A DNA stretch of 64,000 nucleotides from CAZRIZ01 sp050950465. Its GTDB lineage: Bacteria; Patescibacteriota; Saccharimonadia; Saccharimonadales; Saccharimonadaceae. The notes under the pieces were generated by a model. It was not told the DNA's origin. It searched no databases and saw only the letters and a list, made by a program, of their open reading frames with translations. This document shows positions 1-10,084 of this stretch, piece after piece. Position 1 is the first letter of the stretch. The number at the start of each line of letters is the position of its first letter. The DNA lies in NCBI GenBank assembly GCA_050950465.1, contig JBMNHQ010000002.1:1-64000 (forward strand), given 5' to 3'. The translations under genes were made by a program, and so were the position numbers.

Positions 1-38
1 TTCCAAAACGCTCTATTATAAGTTGTTGATGTTGCCAT
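1..38 (-). CDS. Partial 5' end of a phage capsid-like protein
   Basis: Only the first 12 codons are inside the window, reading MATSTTYNRAFW on the minus strand from an ATG at 38. A consensus Shine-Dalgarno (AGGAGGT, 53-47) lies 8 nt upstream, so the start is well supported. The YN-x-AFW opening resembles the N-terminus of HK97-type major capsid proteins of Bacillota prophages; that is recall of a family pattern from very few residues. It lies downstream of the primase on the same strand, as expected for a replication-then-capsid module. Confidence 0.4.
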   Translation of the reverse strand, partial: MATSTTYNRAFW

Positions 39-70
39 AATCCTTTACCTCCTAAATTAAAATTGAATGT

Positions 71-84
71 GGGGTATATACCCC
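71..84. repeat. 14-bp perfect palindrome upstream of the capsid-like gene
   Basis: GGGGTATATACCCC is a perfect palindrome 33 bp upstream of the start at 38. A second element, CCGCG...CGCGT around a T tract, follows at 92-108. Either could be an operator or part of the promoter for the minus-strand gene. Nothing else between 85 and 216 reads as a gene. Confidence 0.5.
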
Positions 85-216
85 GTTTGAAACCGCGTTT
101 TTTTACGCGTTGCCCCACGCCCGTTGTCCAGATGAAAAGGTGTGGAGATTTGACCTCCCCTAGGGGCAGGTATCAACACATGGAGTTGTATCCAGTGTTT
201 TAGTGGTTTAAAGCTT

Positions 217-305
217 TGTAGCAAGATGTAGCAGGTAAAAAACTAAACTCTCTATACGAGAGCGATTTTTTATATAACCTGTTTTTCTTGCTACAAGCTG
301 CTACA
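217..305. repeat. Inverted iteron-like repeats around a hairpin
   Basis: TGTAGCAAG (217-225) and TGTAGCAG (227-234) face CTTGCTACA (287-295) and CTGCTACA (298-305). Between them a CTCTC/GAGAG hairpin (248-262) is flanked by T-rich sequence and could terminate the minus-strand primase message. Four copies of a TGTAGCA core beside a primase gene suggest a replication origin or regulator-binding array; this is inference. Confidence 0.5.
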
Positions 306-311
306 CTGTGT

Positions 312-2637
312 TTAAATAAGAAGAAATTCTTCTTCTGTCAGCTTATATCCGATAAGCATTGTGGTCATTCCACCACCAGAACGTGGTCGTTTCCGTTCTA
401 CACGGGCGATAGCTGTTAATGCTTGTTTGAAGTTTCTTGCATTCTCCGAATAACAGCCATTGGCACTGCACCAACGCTGATACCGGGCATACACTTCGGA
501 TGTCCGCACCTCACTGTTAGGACTTTCCTCCAAGGCATCCTCGAAAAATAATGCTATTTTATCGCTGTCACGCTTATAAGCCTCCGTGGCTGTCTTAACG
601 GAATCAGGTAAAGTCAAGCCTTCCTTCTTTAACAGCTGATAGCCTTCAATTAGCCAGTTGAGGATAGCACTCTGATTCTTCGCTTTGGCGAATTCGCGTT
701 TTAGGTTTTTATCCTGCTCGCTTTCATCGAAGTGTCGTTCAAAAGGGATAATCACCACTCTGCCACTGGAAAACAGCGTCATATCCGTAATAACGGGCAG
801 ATAATTGGGTGTTGATATACAGCTTAAACTTTGGTGAAAAGTCAAAAGAATTCTCATGTAGAAACCTTGCGTTGATGGTGTCACCACCCGTCATGCTTTT
901 TACCTGTGCAGCATTTAGGACAAGTCCTCTGCTAGGTTCGGAGATATTCACAAAGCGTACTCCTGCAAGCCGGGCAATATCTTCACTTGGACTTGAACTG
1001 TTATTGTTCTTTTTCAGACTGATAGTCTCTGGCCTTGCGGTACAGCCATAACTGCCTAATACCTTAAGAATGCTCTCACATAGCGTACCTTTACCGTTTC
1101 GAGTTGTAGCACCATAGAGAACAAACAGGCATTCATACCGAGTGTCTCCGCTGATACTGTAGCCAAAGGCTTTTTGGAGGAATTTTGCCTTTTCCTCATC
1201 TCCGCTCATAATCTCATGAATAAATCTATCCCATCGCTCACTTTTTGCTTCTGGGTCATATTTAACACCAGATATCTTTGTAAGTCTGTCCTCGCTGTTG
1301 TGGGGACGAAAATCCATAGACATTAAAAACAAAGTGCCATTGGCACAGTTGAGCATAAGCGGGTCTTGGTCAAATTCAGCCATTGATATGGGATATACGC
1401 TCTGTGCATCCTTAAGTACCGTTTCTCGGTATCTTCTTGACTGCCACTTTCTGCAATAGTCAATGTATGCCTTTCTTTGATGTTCATCTTGAATAGTCAA
1501 AGCATAGGTTAGTAGTTGGTTAGCCAATGATTTACACATTTCCATTACTTTGAGATTACCGACATCAGGAATCCAAATGCCATTCTCATAGCAAAACCAC
1601 ATCTTCCTTTCGGGAACAAAGCGGGCAAAAGACTTATAATAATCAGCAAACAGCCTGCTTGCCCCAATATCCGTCCAAGGGTAGCGATCGTTACTCTCAG
1701 GCTTAAAGCCAGTAAGAGAACATTCACCAAAACCCTCTGTAGCTGATGAACGCTTGCCACCTGGTTTGTATATTTCGGTAACATTTGCGATTGCTTTTTC
1801 TATGGTTATCATTCCATAAGTACTGCCAGACTGTGGTCTATTCCATTTATCTCGCATTAGGCCGCTCTGCCGGAAAAGTCTGTCCATCTGTCCAATATCC
1901 CTGCCACACCAAAATGCCAGCATACCGCAAAGTGCCAAATCAGCTTCACTGGCAGAAGCATAGCCTGATGTATCACCCTGCCATAATGCTTTGAACCTTC
2001 CTCCGTTTACCGATTTTAAAGCCTTCTCAATAACAGACTTGTCAGACAGATAGGATTGACTTTCTGTATCCAGAAGTTGTCTCACAGGGGCAGGACGTAG
2101 CATATACTTGTCCAGTATCATCTGTAGTTCATTCGATTTCTCCGGTATATCACCATCTGCAAATACATTGCCGGTTACGGTAACAAAGCGGTTTGTTGCT
2201 CCAGCCACATAGACCTCAACTCCCAGCTTTTTGTTGTTGATATAATATTTTGTTTTGTCAAAACCATAGCCGGTGGCCTTAAAGAAAATATGAAGCCCTT
2301 TTCCAGATGGACTGTGTTCCATATAACAACCACTAAAAGCGTCTACAACACTTTGGGAAATAGGCTTAAGCTTACCGCTGCTATCAAAGCAATCATCTAA
2401 GTCGATAACACATATGTCATTACCCACCAAAAATCCGATACCGTCATATTTACTTATAGTAGCTATCGCCGAACTAAAATCTTTAAAAGTATCCTGTTTA
2501 TCTGCTTTTGCCCTTTTTCCTGTTACCGGGTTATAGGGAACTTTGGTTTTTCTGCCACTTCGCTCTTCATATTTCCAACAGCAAAACTGTGGCTTACTTT
2601 TAAGTATCTGTGGCAAGTTATCATATTGTGTTTTCAG
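312..2637 (-). pseudogene. Phage/plasmid primase-helicase (D5/P4 type), frameshifted
   Basis: This is one gene in two frames. The N-terminal part (2637-739) resembles primase-polymerase proteins (CCWKYEERSGRKTKVPY, then IDLDD) and continues into a P4/D5-type SF3 helicase with Walker A GATTRNGKGT near residue 510. Around the GGG at 807-809 (CCC on the coding strand) the frame breaks: removing one C restores ...YINT-NYLPVITD..., and the second frame then runs to the stop at 312. It would initiate replication of a mobile element. The best start is CTG at 2637, 8 nt after AAGGAGGTG (2652-2644); a TTG at 2616 is the alternative, but the CTG start keeps a family-like YDNLPQIL opening. The frameshift may be real decay or a homopolymer error. 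Confidence 0.75.
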
Positions 2638-2676
2638 TTATTTCACCTCCTTGCCTTTTATAAATGACCCGAAACA

Positions 2677-2803
2677 CTACTGTTCCAGAGGGTTTGCCTT
2701 GTTTGACACAACCTCGTTATCTTTCAAGGAATACGCTCGGAATTATCGTCATGGCATATTCTGCTTGAAGTATCTCTTGCATTTCGGGGTATTCAGTTGT
2801 CAA
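2677..2803 (-). pseudogene. Possible small decayed ORF upstream of primase
   Basis: From a TTG at 2803 the minus strand reads MTTEYPEMQEILQAEYAM and on to a TAA at 2719-2717. One frame over, the text continues as DNEVVSNKANPLEQ to a TAG at 2679. The two halves read like one short acidic protein broken by a frameshift, just upstream of the primase ribosome-binding site. There is no good Shine-Dalgarno for the TTG, so this could be chance. Confidence 0.2.
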
Positions 2804-3222
2804 GGAGCAGTGAGAGAAAAACTATGCTTTCATTGGTGGTTTTTTTTCCTCTCATCTTATAGCCTTGGTAGAACACATTAGTTGAGGATTTTCTAAAAAT
2901 ATTTTTCTTCCTCATCCATAAGCGAAGAATTCTATTGATTCGAACCCCTAAAATAAAAAAAACAGCCTGTCTTTTTTCTAAGGTAAAGACGACTGTAATG
3001 ATTGTGTTTTTGCTCAAATTTGAGCGAAAGTGGTATTGAATTTAAGAAGTCTGAATGTTTTAACTTTGCCTTTGGTTTTACAAATAGACTTACAGACATT
3101 TTTGTCTAAAAGCTTTAATTCGAACATCTTAAGATAAATGCGTAAATAGAAAATTGTGATTGAAATAGACGAAAAATAATGTGAGATTAAAAATTTATAC
3201 TGTTTATAGCGTGTTTTTGTGA
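2804..3222. other. Divergent intergenic region, no convincing gene
   Basis: This AT-rich gap separates the minus-strand primase from the plus-strand defence operon. Short ORFs here lack ribosome-binding sites and recognisable content. The one striking feature is the perfect palindrome GCTCAAATTTGAGC at 3012-3025. A T-arm-like stretch (TTCGAA near 2940) does not fold into a tRNA. Confidence 0.5.
3012..3025. repeat. 14-bp perfect palindrome, candidate operator
   Basis: GCTCAAATTTGAGC is a perfect two-fold palindrome 200 bp upstream of the defence operon promoter. Its size and symmetry suit a dimeric HTH repressor, and an XRE-type regulator is the first gene of the operon. Binding is inferred only. 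Confidence 0.35.
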
Positions 3223-3228
3223 TATAAT
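3223..3228 (+). promoter_or_regulatory. Extended -10 promoter of the defence operon
   Basis: TGATATAAT (3220-3228) is a consensus extended -10 box 28 nt upstream of the regulator gene start. The -35 region is weak, as allowed for extended -10 promoters. A strong ribosome-binding site, TAGGAGGTG (3241-3249), follows. Confidence 0.6.
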
Positions 3229-3255
3229 TATTAATATTTGTAGGAGGTGCAAAAA

Positions 3256-3495
3256 ATGGCAATACATTATAACAAGCTATGGAAGCTGCTAATTGATAAG
3301 AATATGAAAAAGAAAGATTTGCAACGCCTTTCCGGTGTTAGCTCGGCAACTATCACAAAGCTTGGCAGAAACGAAAATGTAAATACAGAAATACTTCAAA
3401 AAATATGCACAGCTTTAGAATGTGATATTTGTGATATTTTAGAGTTTGTACCTGATAAAATTGAGAAAGGCAAGGTGAATGATAACAATGATTAA
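3256..3495 (+). CDS. XRE/Cro-type HTH regulator
   Basis: A 79-residue protein made almost wholly of a Cro/C1-type helix-turn-helix: KDLQRLSGVSSATITKLGRN is the HTH core, followed by the small-regulator ending LQKICTALECDICDILEF. ATG at 3256 sits 8 nt after AGGAGG (3242-3247); a GTG at 3247 lies inside that ribosome-binding site and is rejected. It is first in a plus-strand operon with type III Mod, Res and an OLD-like nuclease and overlaps mod by 17 bp. The likely role is control of modification versus restriction, in the manner of the short YozG-like regulators found beside restriction systems. Confidence 0.85.
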   Translation: MAIHYNKLWKLLIDKNMKKKDLQRLSGVSSATITKLGRNENVNTEILQKICTALECDICDILEFVPDKIEKGKVNDNND

Positions 3496-5458
3496 GGATA
3501 TTATGAATGCCAATGATAGTGCAACACCGAACAGTCGAGAAATGGCTGTATTAAAAGAAAATTTCCCCTCATGTTTTAGGGCAGATGGATCCTTTGATAT
3601 TGAGCGGTTTAAGGAATTTTTAAGTGATAAGATTGCTGTAACGGGAGAGGGTTATGAACTTAAGTTTTTGGGTAAAAACTATGCCCGATTGCTGGCTTCA
3701 ATTGATACTACAACAGTTGTTGTGCCAGACGAGGAACATAACTCAAAACCTGAAAATATGAACAGTGAAAATATCTACATAAGTGGCGACAACCTTGATG
3801 GATTAAAGCATCTCTTGAAGTCCTATTCAGGTCAAGTTAAATGTATTTATATTGATCCTCCTTATAACACTGGAACAGATGGATTTGTGTATAATGACCA
3901 GTTCAATTTTACTGTGGAAGAGCTTTCGGAAAAACTAAGTATTAGCGAAGAACAGGCACAACGCATTTTAGACTTAACAAAGAGAGGTTCGGCATCGCAT
4001 TCAGCATGGTTGATGTTTATGTACTCACGCCTCTTACTTGCTAGGGATTTACTTACAGATGATGGCGTAATCTTCATTAGTATTGATGATAATGAATGCC
4101 ATAATTTAAAATTATTATGTGATGATGTTTTTGGCGAAGAAAATTTTATTGCTGAGTTTCCTAGAATAACTAAGCGTGGTGGAAAATCATCAGAAATAAT
4201 TGCTAAAAATCATGATTATGTTCTTATGTATTCAAAAACGAATGCACCACTTCTGTTTCCAATAGCCCATAATGACAGTGCCTTTAAACACAAAGATGAG
4301 TTTTTTGAGGAACGAGGTTACTACAAATTAAATCAAACTCTTGACTATGATAGTTTACAATATAGTAAGAGTTTAGATTATCCAATTGAGATAGATGGAG
4401 AAGTATTTTATCCTGGTTCATCATTAGAATTATATAATGAACGACAATCTGGAATTCATGACACAGCTGACTGGGCGTGGCGCTGGAGTAAAGCAAAGTT
4501 TGAATTTGGATACAAAAATGGATTTATTGTTGTAAAGCGCAGTAAAAATGGTAGTAGGCTTTATACCAAAACTTATCAAAAAGCTACTATTGAAGAAAAT
4601 GATGACGGATACTACATCGAATATGGTGATCGTACTAAGTGTTTATCGACCTTAGAGACGACAGATAATATGTATTCCAATGATAATGCAACAAAAGATG
4701 TTGCTTTAACTATTGGGAAAAAAATATTTAATCATACAAAGCCATTAGCACTAATGACTTTACTAGCAAAGCTTAGTACTCAGGATTCCGATATTATTTT
4801 GGATTTCTTTTCAGGTTCAGCCGCAACTGCAGAAGCTATTATGAAATTGAATTGCGATGAAAACACTCGAAGAAAATATATCATGGTGCAACTTCCTGAA
4901 AAATGTAAAGAAACAAGTTCAGCCTATAAAAATGGTTATAGGACTATATGCGATATTGGTATTGATCGCATAAAAAAAGCCGCTACTTTACTAAAGGAAG
5001 AATATCCAGATACAACAGTTGACCTAGGCTTTAAGCACTATACATTGGTTGAGCCTGAGCAAAACACTCTAGACAAACTTGAAAAGTTTGACCCTAACGA
5101 GAATAAATTATTTGCTAATAAAGACATTCTTAGTGATTTTGGAAAACCTACCGTCCTTGCAACGTGGCTTGTTAGAGATGGATATGGACTTACAGCAGAT
5201 GCTGAGGAGTTAAATTTTGCTGGATACAATGGCTATTATATAGGAAAACATCTTTACCTAATTGACCCGGAATTGTCTAATAAGGCGATTGAAGCCATTG
5301 TAGTAAAATATGAAACTGACGGTAGCTTTAATCCTGAGAACGTGGTGTTATTTGGTTATAGTTTTACATGGACGGAAATGGAAGCTTTAAAAATTAATTT
5401 GAAACGGTTGAAGGATACAGAGAAAAACTTGCGTATCAACTTCGATATCCGTTATTGA
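3479..5458 (+). CDS. mod: Type III restriction-modification DNA methyltransferase (Mod)
   Basis: Mod adds N6-methyl-adenine at the recognition site and supplies DNA recognition for the type III complex. Catalytic motif IV DPPYNTGTD is at residues 126-134 and the AdoMet motif I DFFSGSAAT near 441-449; IV before I is the beta-class order typical of Mod. The stretch between (about 200-430) is the target-recognition region and fixes specificity, which cannot be read here. Length 659 aa is normal. Starts at 3479 or 3488 (both ATG) are possible; the first overlaps the regulator, implying coupled translation. The stop overlaps the region just upstream of res. Confidence 0.95.
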   Translation: MITMIKDIMNANDSATPNSREMAVLKENFPSCFRADGSFDIERFKEFLSDKIAVTGEGYELKFLGKNYARLLASIDTTTVVVPDEEHNSKPENMNSENIYISGDNLDGLKHLLKSYSGQVKCIYIDPPYNTGTDGFVYNDQFNFTVEELSEKLSISEEQAQRILDLTKRGSASHSAWLMFMYSRLLLARDLLTDDGVIFISIDDNECHNLKLLCDDVFGEENFIAEFPRITKRGGKSSEIIAKNHDYVLMYSKTNAPLLFPIAHNDSAFKHKDEFFEERGYYKLNQTLDYDSLQYSKSLDYPIEIDGEVFYPGSSLELYNERQSGIHDTADWAWRWSKAKFEFGYKNGFIVVKRSKNGSRLYTKTYQKATIEENDDGYYIEYGDRTKCLSTLETTDNMYSNDNATKDVALTIGKKIFNHTKPLALMTLLAKLSTQDSDIILDFFSGSAATAEAIMKLNCDENTRRKYIMVQLPEKCKETSSAYKNGYRTICDIGIDRIKKAATLLKEEYPDTTVDLGFKHYTLVEPEQNTLDKLEKFDPNENKLFANKDILSDFGKPTVLATWLVRDGYGLTADAEELNFAGYNGYYIGKHLYLIDPELSNKAIEAIVVKYETDGSFNPENVVLFGYSFTWTEMEALKINLKRLKDTEKNLRINFDIRY

Positions 5459-5472
5459 TTGGAGGGTATGTT

Positions 5473-8433
5473 ATGGAACTTATCCTACAACGAGGATTAC
5501 CACACCAACAAAAAGCTGTAGATGCAGTAAGTGCTGCTTTGAATGGGGTACAGATAGCTTCTCCTGTACAATTTTATGAAAATCCAAGTATTTCTCTTTC
5601 TGACCCTAAACTAGCTGCAAATATTAGAGAAATTCAAAAAAATATACCTGCAGAATATCGAAGCAGTATGCCTATTAGTGACTGCTTGAATATTGATATT
5701 AAAATGGAAACTGGTACAGGAAAGACTTACGTTTATACTCATACTATATATGAGCTTCATAAACGTTACGGACTTAATAAGTTTATTATCGCTGTACCTT
5801 CACTTGCGATTAAAGCAGGAACCGCACAGTTTTTGCGTGATGAATATGTAAAGCGACATTTTTCCGATGTTTGTGGTTATGGTACAGAAATTGAGGTTGG
5901 AGTACTAGAAACACCAAAAAACAAGAAAAAGGGGCGCTCCTATTTCCCGAGTGTTGTGAGCGACTTTGTAAAAGGTTCTTGCCAGAACACGAAGAAGATT
6001 TATGTATTATTAGTTAATATGCAACTACTTGTTGTCCGATCAAATGGTATGCTTAGCCGTGACGACTATGATTATGGAGTAGAAGGTTTTTATAGACCAC
6101 TTGATGCTATTCGTGCAACAAACCCTGTTGTTATTATTGATGAGCCACACAGATTTTCTCGTGACCAGAAGGCATTTAAGGTTATCGTTGATGAAATAAA
6201 ACCACAGTGTATTATACGCTTTGGTGCTACCTTCCCTGAAACTACAAGTGGACGCGGAAAGAACAAAATAATCGTAAAAGACTACCAAAACCTGCTCTAT
6301 GATTTAAATGCCTGTGAATCTTTTAATCAAAATTTGATAAAGGGAGTAACGAAGGAGCATTTTGAACCGGTATCTAAGCGTGAAGAAAAGGTGAAAATCA
6401 CTTCCATCACAAGCAAGGATTCTGTTACCTTTCAGTATAAAAAGCGCGATGAATCGACAAAAACATTTACTCTTAAAACTGGAGATTCACTATCTATCAT
6501 TAATGAAGCTTTTGAAGGAATTACGGTTCATGCTATTGGCAAATCAACAGTTGAGTTTTCTAATGGTATTCAAAAGTCAACTGGTGAGGAATTGGATGTG
6601 GATATCTATATGACCTCTTATCAAGAGCAGATGATGCGTCTTGCCCTTGAGCGTCATTTTGAGACAGAAAAAACAAACTTCTGTGGTCGCAATTTCAAGA
6701 TCAAGACATTGGCATTATTTTTTATCGATGATATATCATCATATCGACCAAACGAGGAAGGTAAAACCCCTTATCTATTGCAAGCTTTTGAGAGATTGCT
6801 TAAGGAACGGATAGAATCGGTGCTATCTACCCTCAGTGAGCATGATACAGAATATCGGGCATATCTGGAAGCAAGTCTTGCAGATATTTCTGCTTGCCAT
6901 GCAGGCTATTTTTCACAGGACAATAGCGATTCGGATGAAGATATAGCAAAAGAAGTAGAAACCATCCTTCATGGAAAAAAACATCTTCTCTCTTTCAAGA
7001 ATAAAGACGGTAGCTATAACACTTTACGTTTTCTATTTTCAAAATGGACACTTAAAGAGGGCTGGGATAACCCTAATGTATTTACGATAGCTAAACTTCG
7101 TTCTAGCGGAAGTGAAAATAGTAAACTGCAAGAGGTTGGACGAGGTTTACGTCTACCTGTAGATGAGAATGGTAATAGAATCTCCAATGAAGAATTCCAG
7201 CTTAATTATATTGTTGACTTCACAGAGGCAGACTTTGCTAAACGATTAATAGACCAAATAAACGGAGAAATTCCACAAGCTTCTTCTATTAGCGAAGAAA
7301 GATTGGAACAAGTGGCCAAGAAGCTTGGCATGACTTCAGATGAACTTTTTGATGCACTATATGATAAACATTACATAGACAGGCGATTAAATATAAAACC
7401 CGATACAAGGGACGCTTTCTTTGCAGAATACCCGGACTTTGCTACAGGATTGTCTTCAGGTAAGGTAAAAGACCGAAATGTAGCAAAACCAAGACCTGTA
7501 AAAATCCGCAAAGCTGTTTACAGTGAAATACGCGAATTATGGGAAGCAATCAATCAACGATACCTACTTTTCTATGATGATGATCTGGATGCTGATATGG
7601 CTAAAGTTGTTTTATCTTTGCTGGAAAAACCCGGTGTTTTTACAGACATTGTCATGACTAGCTCCAGAGATATCGTTAAGAGCGATGGCTCACAGATGAT
7701 GATTGTTTCAGATACAGGCGCTCAATATATAGTATCCAAACCTATTCCCTACAATGAATTTCTTAAGAGGATCACAAATGCTACAAACATTCCAATTAAA
7801 ATATTGCATGAAGCATTGTGTGAGTATGTTAAGAGGAATGGAACTATTAATCCAGAACATATTAATGAAAATTCTGTCAGCATGTTTATCCAACAATTTC
7901 ATGACTGGAGAAGCAATAATTTGCAAGGTCGATTCCATTATGCAAAAAGCAATACACCTGTTGGTGCAACAGCACTCACCTATTCAGACGGTTCTCCACG
8001 TGAAGATATCGCACAGGGACGTATCGGCACAAAGATAGCTCCGGGAACACCAAGCGAGAAGTATTTATATGATGCTTTCGCTTATGACTCACCGTTGGAA
8101 CAAAAAAATATTATGTCGGACATCGAAGAAGTCATTGTATATGGAAAAATTCCACGTAGCAGCATTGCCATACCAACTATTACCGGTGGAATGTACAGTC
8201 CAGACTTCATGTATGTTGTAAGAAAGGCTTCCGGTGAGAAAGAGCTTAACATTGTAGTCGAAACAAAAGACGTAGAAAATAAATCCGACTTACGTGGTAC
8301 AGAAAAAGCAAAAATTGATTGTGCTCGTGTTTTCTTTGATATGCTCTCGAAAGATGGGTACACTGTTTATTTCCGTGATCAGTTAAACAACAAACAGATG
8401 GCTCAGATTATTAAAGAAGTATTGGCAGAGTAA
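5473..8433 (+). CDS. res: Type III restriction endonuclease (Res)
   Basis: Res is the SF2 helicase-nuclease that moves from unmodified sites and cuts after meeting a second complex; it works only with Mod. Visible motifs: Walker A METGTGKT (about 78-85), DEPH box in IIDEPHRF (about 221), helicase motif VI QEVGRGLRLP (about 553-562), and a C-terminal PD-(D/E)XK nuclease with PDFMYVV (about 908) and VETKD (about 929). All catalytic motifs look intact in 986 aa. ATG 5473 follows TTGGAGGG (5459-5466); an upstream in-frame TTG at 5455 is less likely. It lies 14 nt after mod. Confidence 0.95.
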   Translation: MELILQRGLPHQQKAVDAVSAALNGVQIASPVQFYENPSISLSDPKLAANIREIQKNIPAEYRSSMPISDCLNIDIKMETGTGKTYVYTHTIYELHKRYGLNKFIIAVPSLAIKAGTAQFLRDEYVKRHFSDVCGYGTEIEVGVLETPKNKKKGRSYFPSVVSDFVKGSCQNTKKIYVLLVNMQLLVVRSNGMLSRDDYDYGVEGFYRPLDAIRATNPVVIIDEPHRFSRDQKAFKVIVDEIKPQCIIRFGATFPETTSGRGKNKIIVKDYQNLLYDLNACESFNQNLIKGVTKEHFEPVSKREEKVKITSITSKDSVTFQYKKRDESTKTFTLKTGDSLSIINEAFEGITVHAIGKSTVEFSNGIQKSTGEELDVDIYMTSYQEQMMRLALERHFETEKTNFCGRNFKIKTLALFFIDDISSYRPNEEGKTPYLLQAFERLLKERIESVLSTLSEHDTEYRAYLEASLADISACHAGYFSQDNSDSDEDIAKEVETILHGKKHLLSFKNKDGSYNTLRFLFSKWTLKEGWDNPNVFTIAKLRSSGSENSKLQEVGRGLRLPVDENGNRISNEEFQLNYIVDFTEADFAKRLIDQINGEIPQASSISEERLEQVAKKLGMTSDELFDALYDKHYIDRRLNIKPDTRDAFFAEYPDFATGLSSGKVKDRNVAKPRPVKIRKAVYSEIRELWEAINQRYLLFYDDDLDADMAKVVLSLLEKPGVFTDIVMTSSRDIVKSDGSQMMIVSDTGAQYIVSKPIPYNEFLKRITNATNIPIKILHEALCEYVKRNGTINPEHINENSVSMFIQQFHDWRSNNLQGRFHYAKSNTPVGATALTYSDGSPREDIAQGRIGTKIAPGTPSEKYLYDAFAYDSPLEQKNIMSDIEEVIVYGKIPRSSIAIPTITGGMYSPDFMYVVRKASGEKELNIVVETKDVENKSDLRGTEKAKIDCARVFFDMLSKDGYTVYFRDQLNNKQMAQIIKEVLAE

Positions 8434-8455
8434 TTTAATTTAGGGGGATGAAAGG

Positions 8456-10075
8456 TTGAGGTTAGAAGCAATTGTAATTAAACATTATCGATCGATAGAA
8501 AGAGTGGCTCTTAAACTTCCTCCAAATAAGCCACTTGTCCTATTCGGACCGAATAACGCAGGAAAATCTAATATATTATCAGCTATAAATAGAATACTTG
8601 GTGAAAGATATCCAACTTATATTGAGATGTTGGAAAGTGATTACTTTAAACGTAATCAAAATGAATATCCTACCGCACATATTACCGCTAAATTTACTAA
8701 GCCTTTATATTATGATAATAAAGGAAATGGATATGACGTTATAGCTGTAAGTTATGGTTATAATGGACAGGCTAATAATAATCTTTTGCACGATGGCAGT
8801 GGAAATAAAATATATCCCACAAACGAACAGCGTTCTGCCTGTCAGTCCTATTTGATTGATGCTGAAAGAAATATCCAGAGTGCTTTTAATTATAGTAGTA
8901 GCTACTCTCTGTTAAGTAAGTTTTCAAAGAAGATACATGAAGCCTTAAGTACAGAGCATAAAGATGAATTATCACAAGCCTTTAATCAAATTACAGCATC
9001 CTTTGAACAGACTGATGAATTCTCTGGTTTTTTTAATCGATTTTCTGAAGCTCTAAAGGGGGCGGTAAAAGGATTTGTTCATTCATTGGCTGTGGATTTT
9101 TCAGCCTATGATCCAAACAATTATGCAAAGTCACTTCGGATCTATGCAAAAGAGGGAGATAATATTCGTGGATTTGAAGAATTCGGCACTGGTGAACAGC
9201 AAGTCTTATTAATGGCTTTTGTTAAAGCATATATGGAAGTATTCACTGGTGAAAACTTTGTGTTGATTATTGAAGAACCAGAAGCCCATCTCCATCCCTT
9301 AGCTCAAAGATGGTTAAAGGAATATGTTGTAGATATGTGTTCATGTGGCATTCAAGTAATCATTTCAACACATTCCGCAGAATTCATAGATGCAGAATAC
9401 TTAGATGGACTTGTACGAGTACATAAAGAAGGTGGAGTTACTAAAGCAATACAACTATCCGCTCAACAACTTTGCGATTTTTGTATAGGGTCAGGTGTTC
9501 CAGAGAATTGTGTGTCACCAGAAAACATAATTGATTTTTACTCAACAAAACTATTTTCAGACCAGTTAAAAGGAATGTTTGCAGAAACAATCATATTAGT
9601 GGAGGGAGCTACTGAATATTTTGCTCTGCCAGTATATTTAAAACGTAGTGGGTATTCTTTAGCTGAACATGGAACCGAAATTGTTAATTGTCGTGGTAAG
9701 GAGGCAATCCCTTTGTACTGGAGGTTATTTAAAGCATACGGTTACAATTGTTATGCCATATTTGATTGTGACAGGAATGCATCAAAGACTAGGGATGTGT
9801 TTAATGGCATCTTTTGCGAAGAAGAATGGGATACAGAAACTGAAAATTGTATTGTTAGAGCCGATTATGCATACTTCGGTAAAGACTTTGAATCCTATTT
9901 GCGTACAGCAATAGATGACTATACTTCAATGGAACAAACCATTTCTGAAAAATATCATATTTCTTCAAAACCAGGAAAAGCTAAAGCTATAGCACAACAT
10001 ATAGAGGAAATTCCTCATTTTATTAAGGATATTGCAGATAAACTATTAATTATAGAACTTTTGGGACAAAATTAG
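8456..10075 (+). CDS. OLD-family ATPase with TOPRIM nuclease domain
   Basis: A 539-aa ABC-type ATPase fused to a TOPRIM domain, the architecture of OLD endonucleases and of GajA in Gabija. Walker A GPNNAGKS is at 31-38, the signature-like GTGEQQVLL near 242, Walker B EEPEAHLHP near 272, and TOPRIM motifs LVEGATE (about 381) and FDCDRN (about 436). Only TTG at 8456 fits: AGGGGG lies about 10 nt upstream and the nearby ATG runs into a stop. It follows res by 22 bp in the same operon, with no GajB-like helicase beside it. It probably acts as an additional defence nuclease or modulates the type III complex. Confidence 0.85.
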   Translation: MRLEAIVIKHYRSIERVALKLPPNKPLVLFGPNNAGKSNILSAINRILGERYPTYIEMLESDYFKRNQNEYPTAHITAKFTKPLYYDNKGNGYDVIAVSYGYNGQANNNLLHDGSGNKIYPTNEQRSACQSYLIDAERNIQSAFNYSSSYSLLSKFSKKIHEALSTEHKDELSQAFNQITASFEQTDEFSGFFNRFSEALKGAVKGFVHSLAVDFSAYDPNNYAKSLRIYAKEGDNIRGFEEFGTGEQQVLLMAFVKAYMEVFTGENFVLIIEEPEAHLHPLAQRWLKEYVVDMCSCGIQVIISTHSAEFIDAEYLDGLVRVHKEGGVTKAIQLSAQQLCDFCIGSGVPENCVSPENIIDFYSTKLFSDQLKGMFAETIILVEGATEYFALPVYLKRSGYSLAEHGTEIVNCRGKEAIPLYWRLFKAYGYNCYAIFDCDRNASKTRDVFNGIFCEEEWDTETENCIVRADYAYFGKDFESYLRTAIDDYTSMEQTISEKYHISSKPGKAKAIAQHIEEIPHFIKDIADKLLIIELLGQN

Positions 10076-10084
10076 CTGAATGTA

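Noticed and set aside
2932..2952. tRNA T-arm-like TTCGAA sequence on the minus strand, a possible attachment site
   Set aside because: The flanking bases do not form a T-stem and no other tRNA arms are present.
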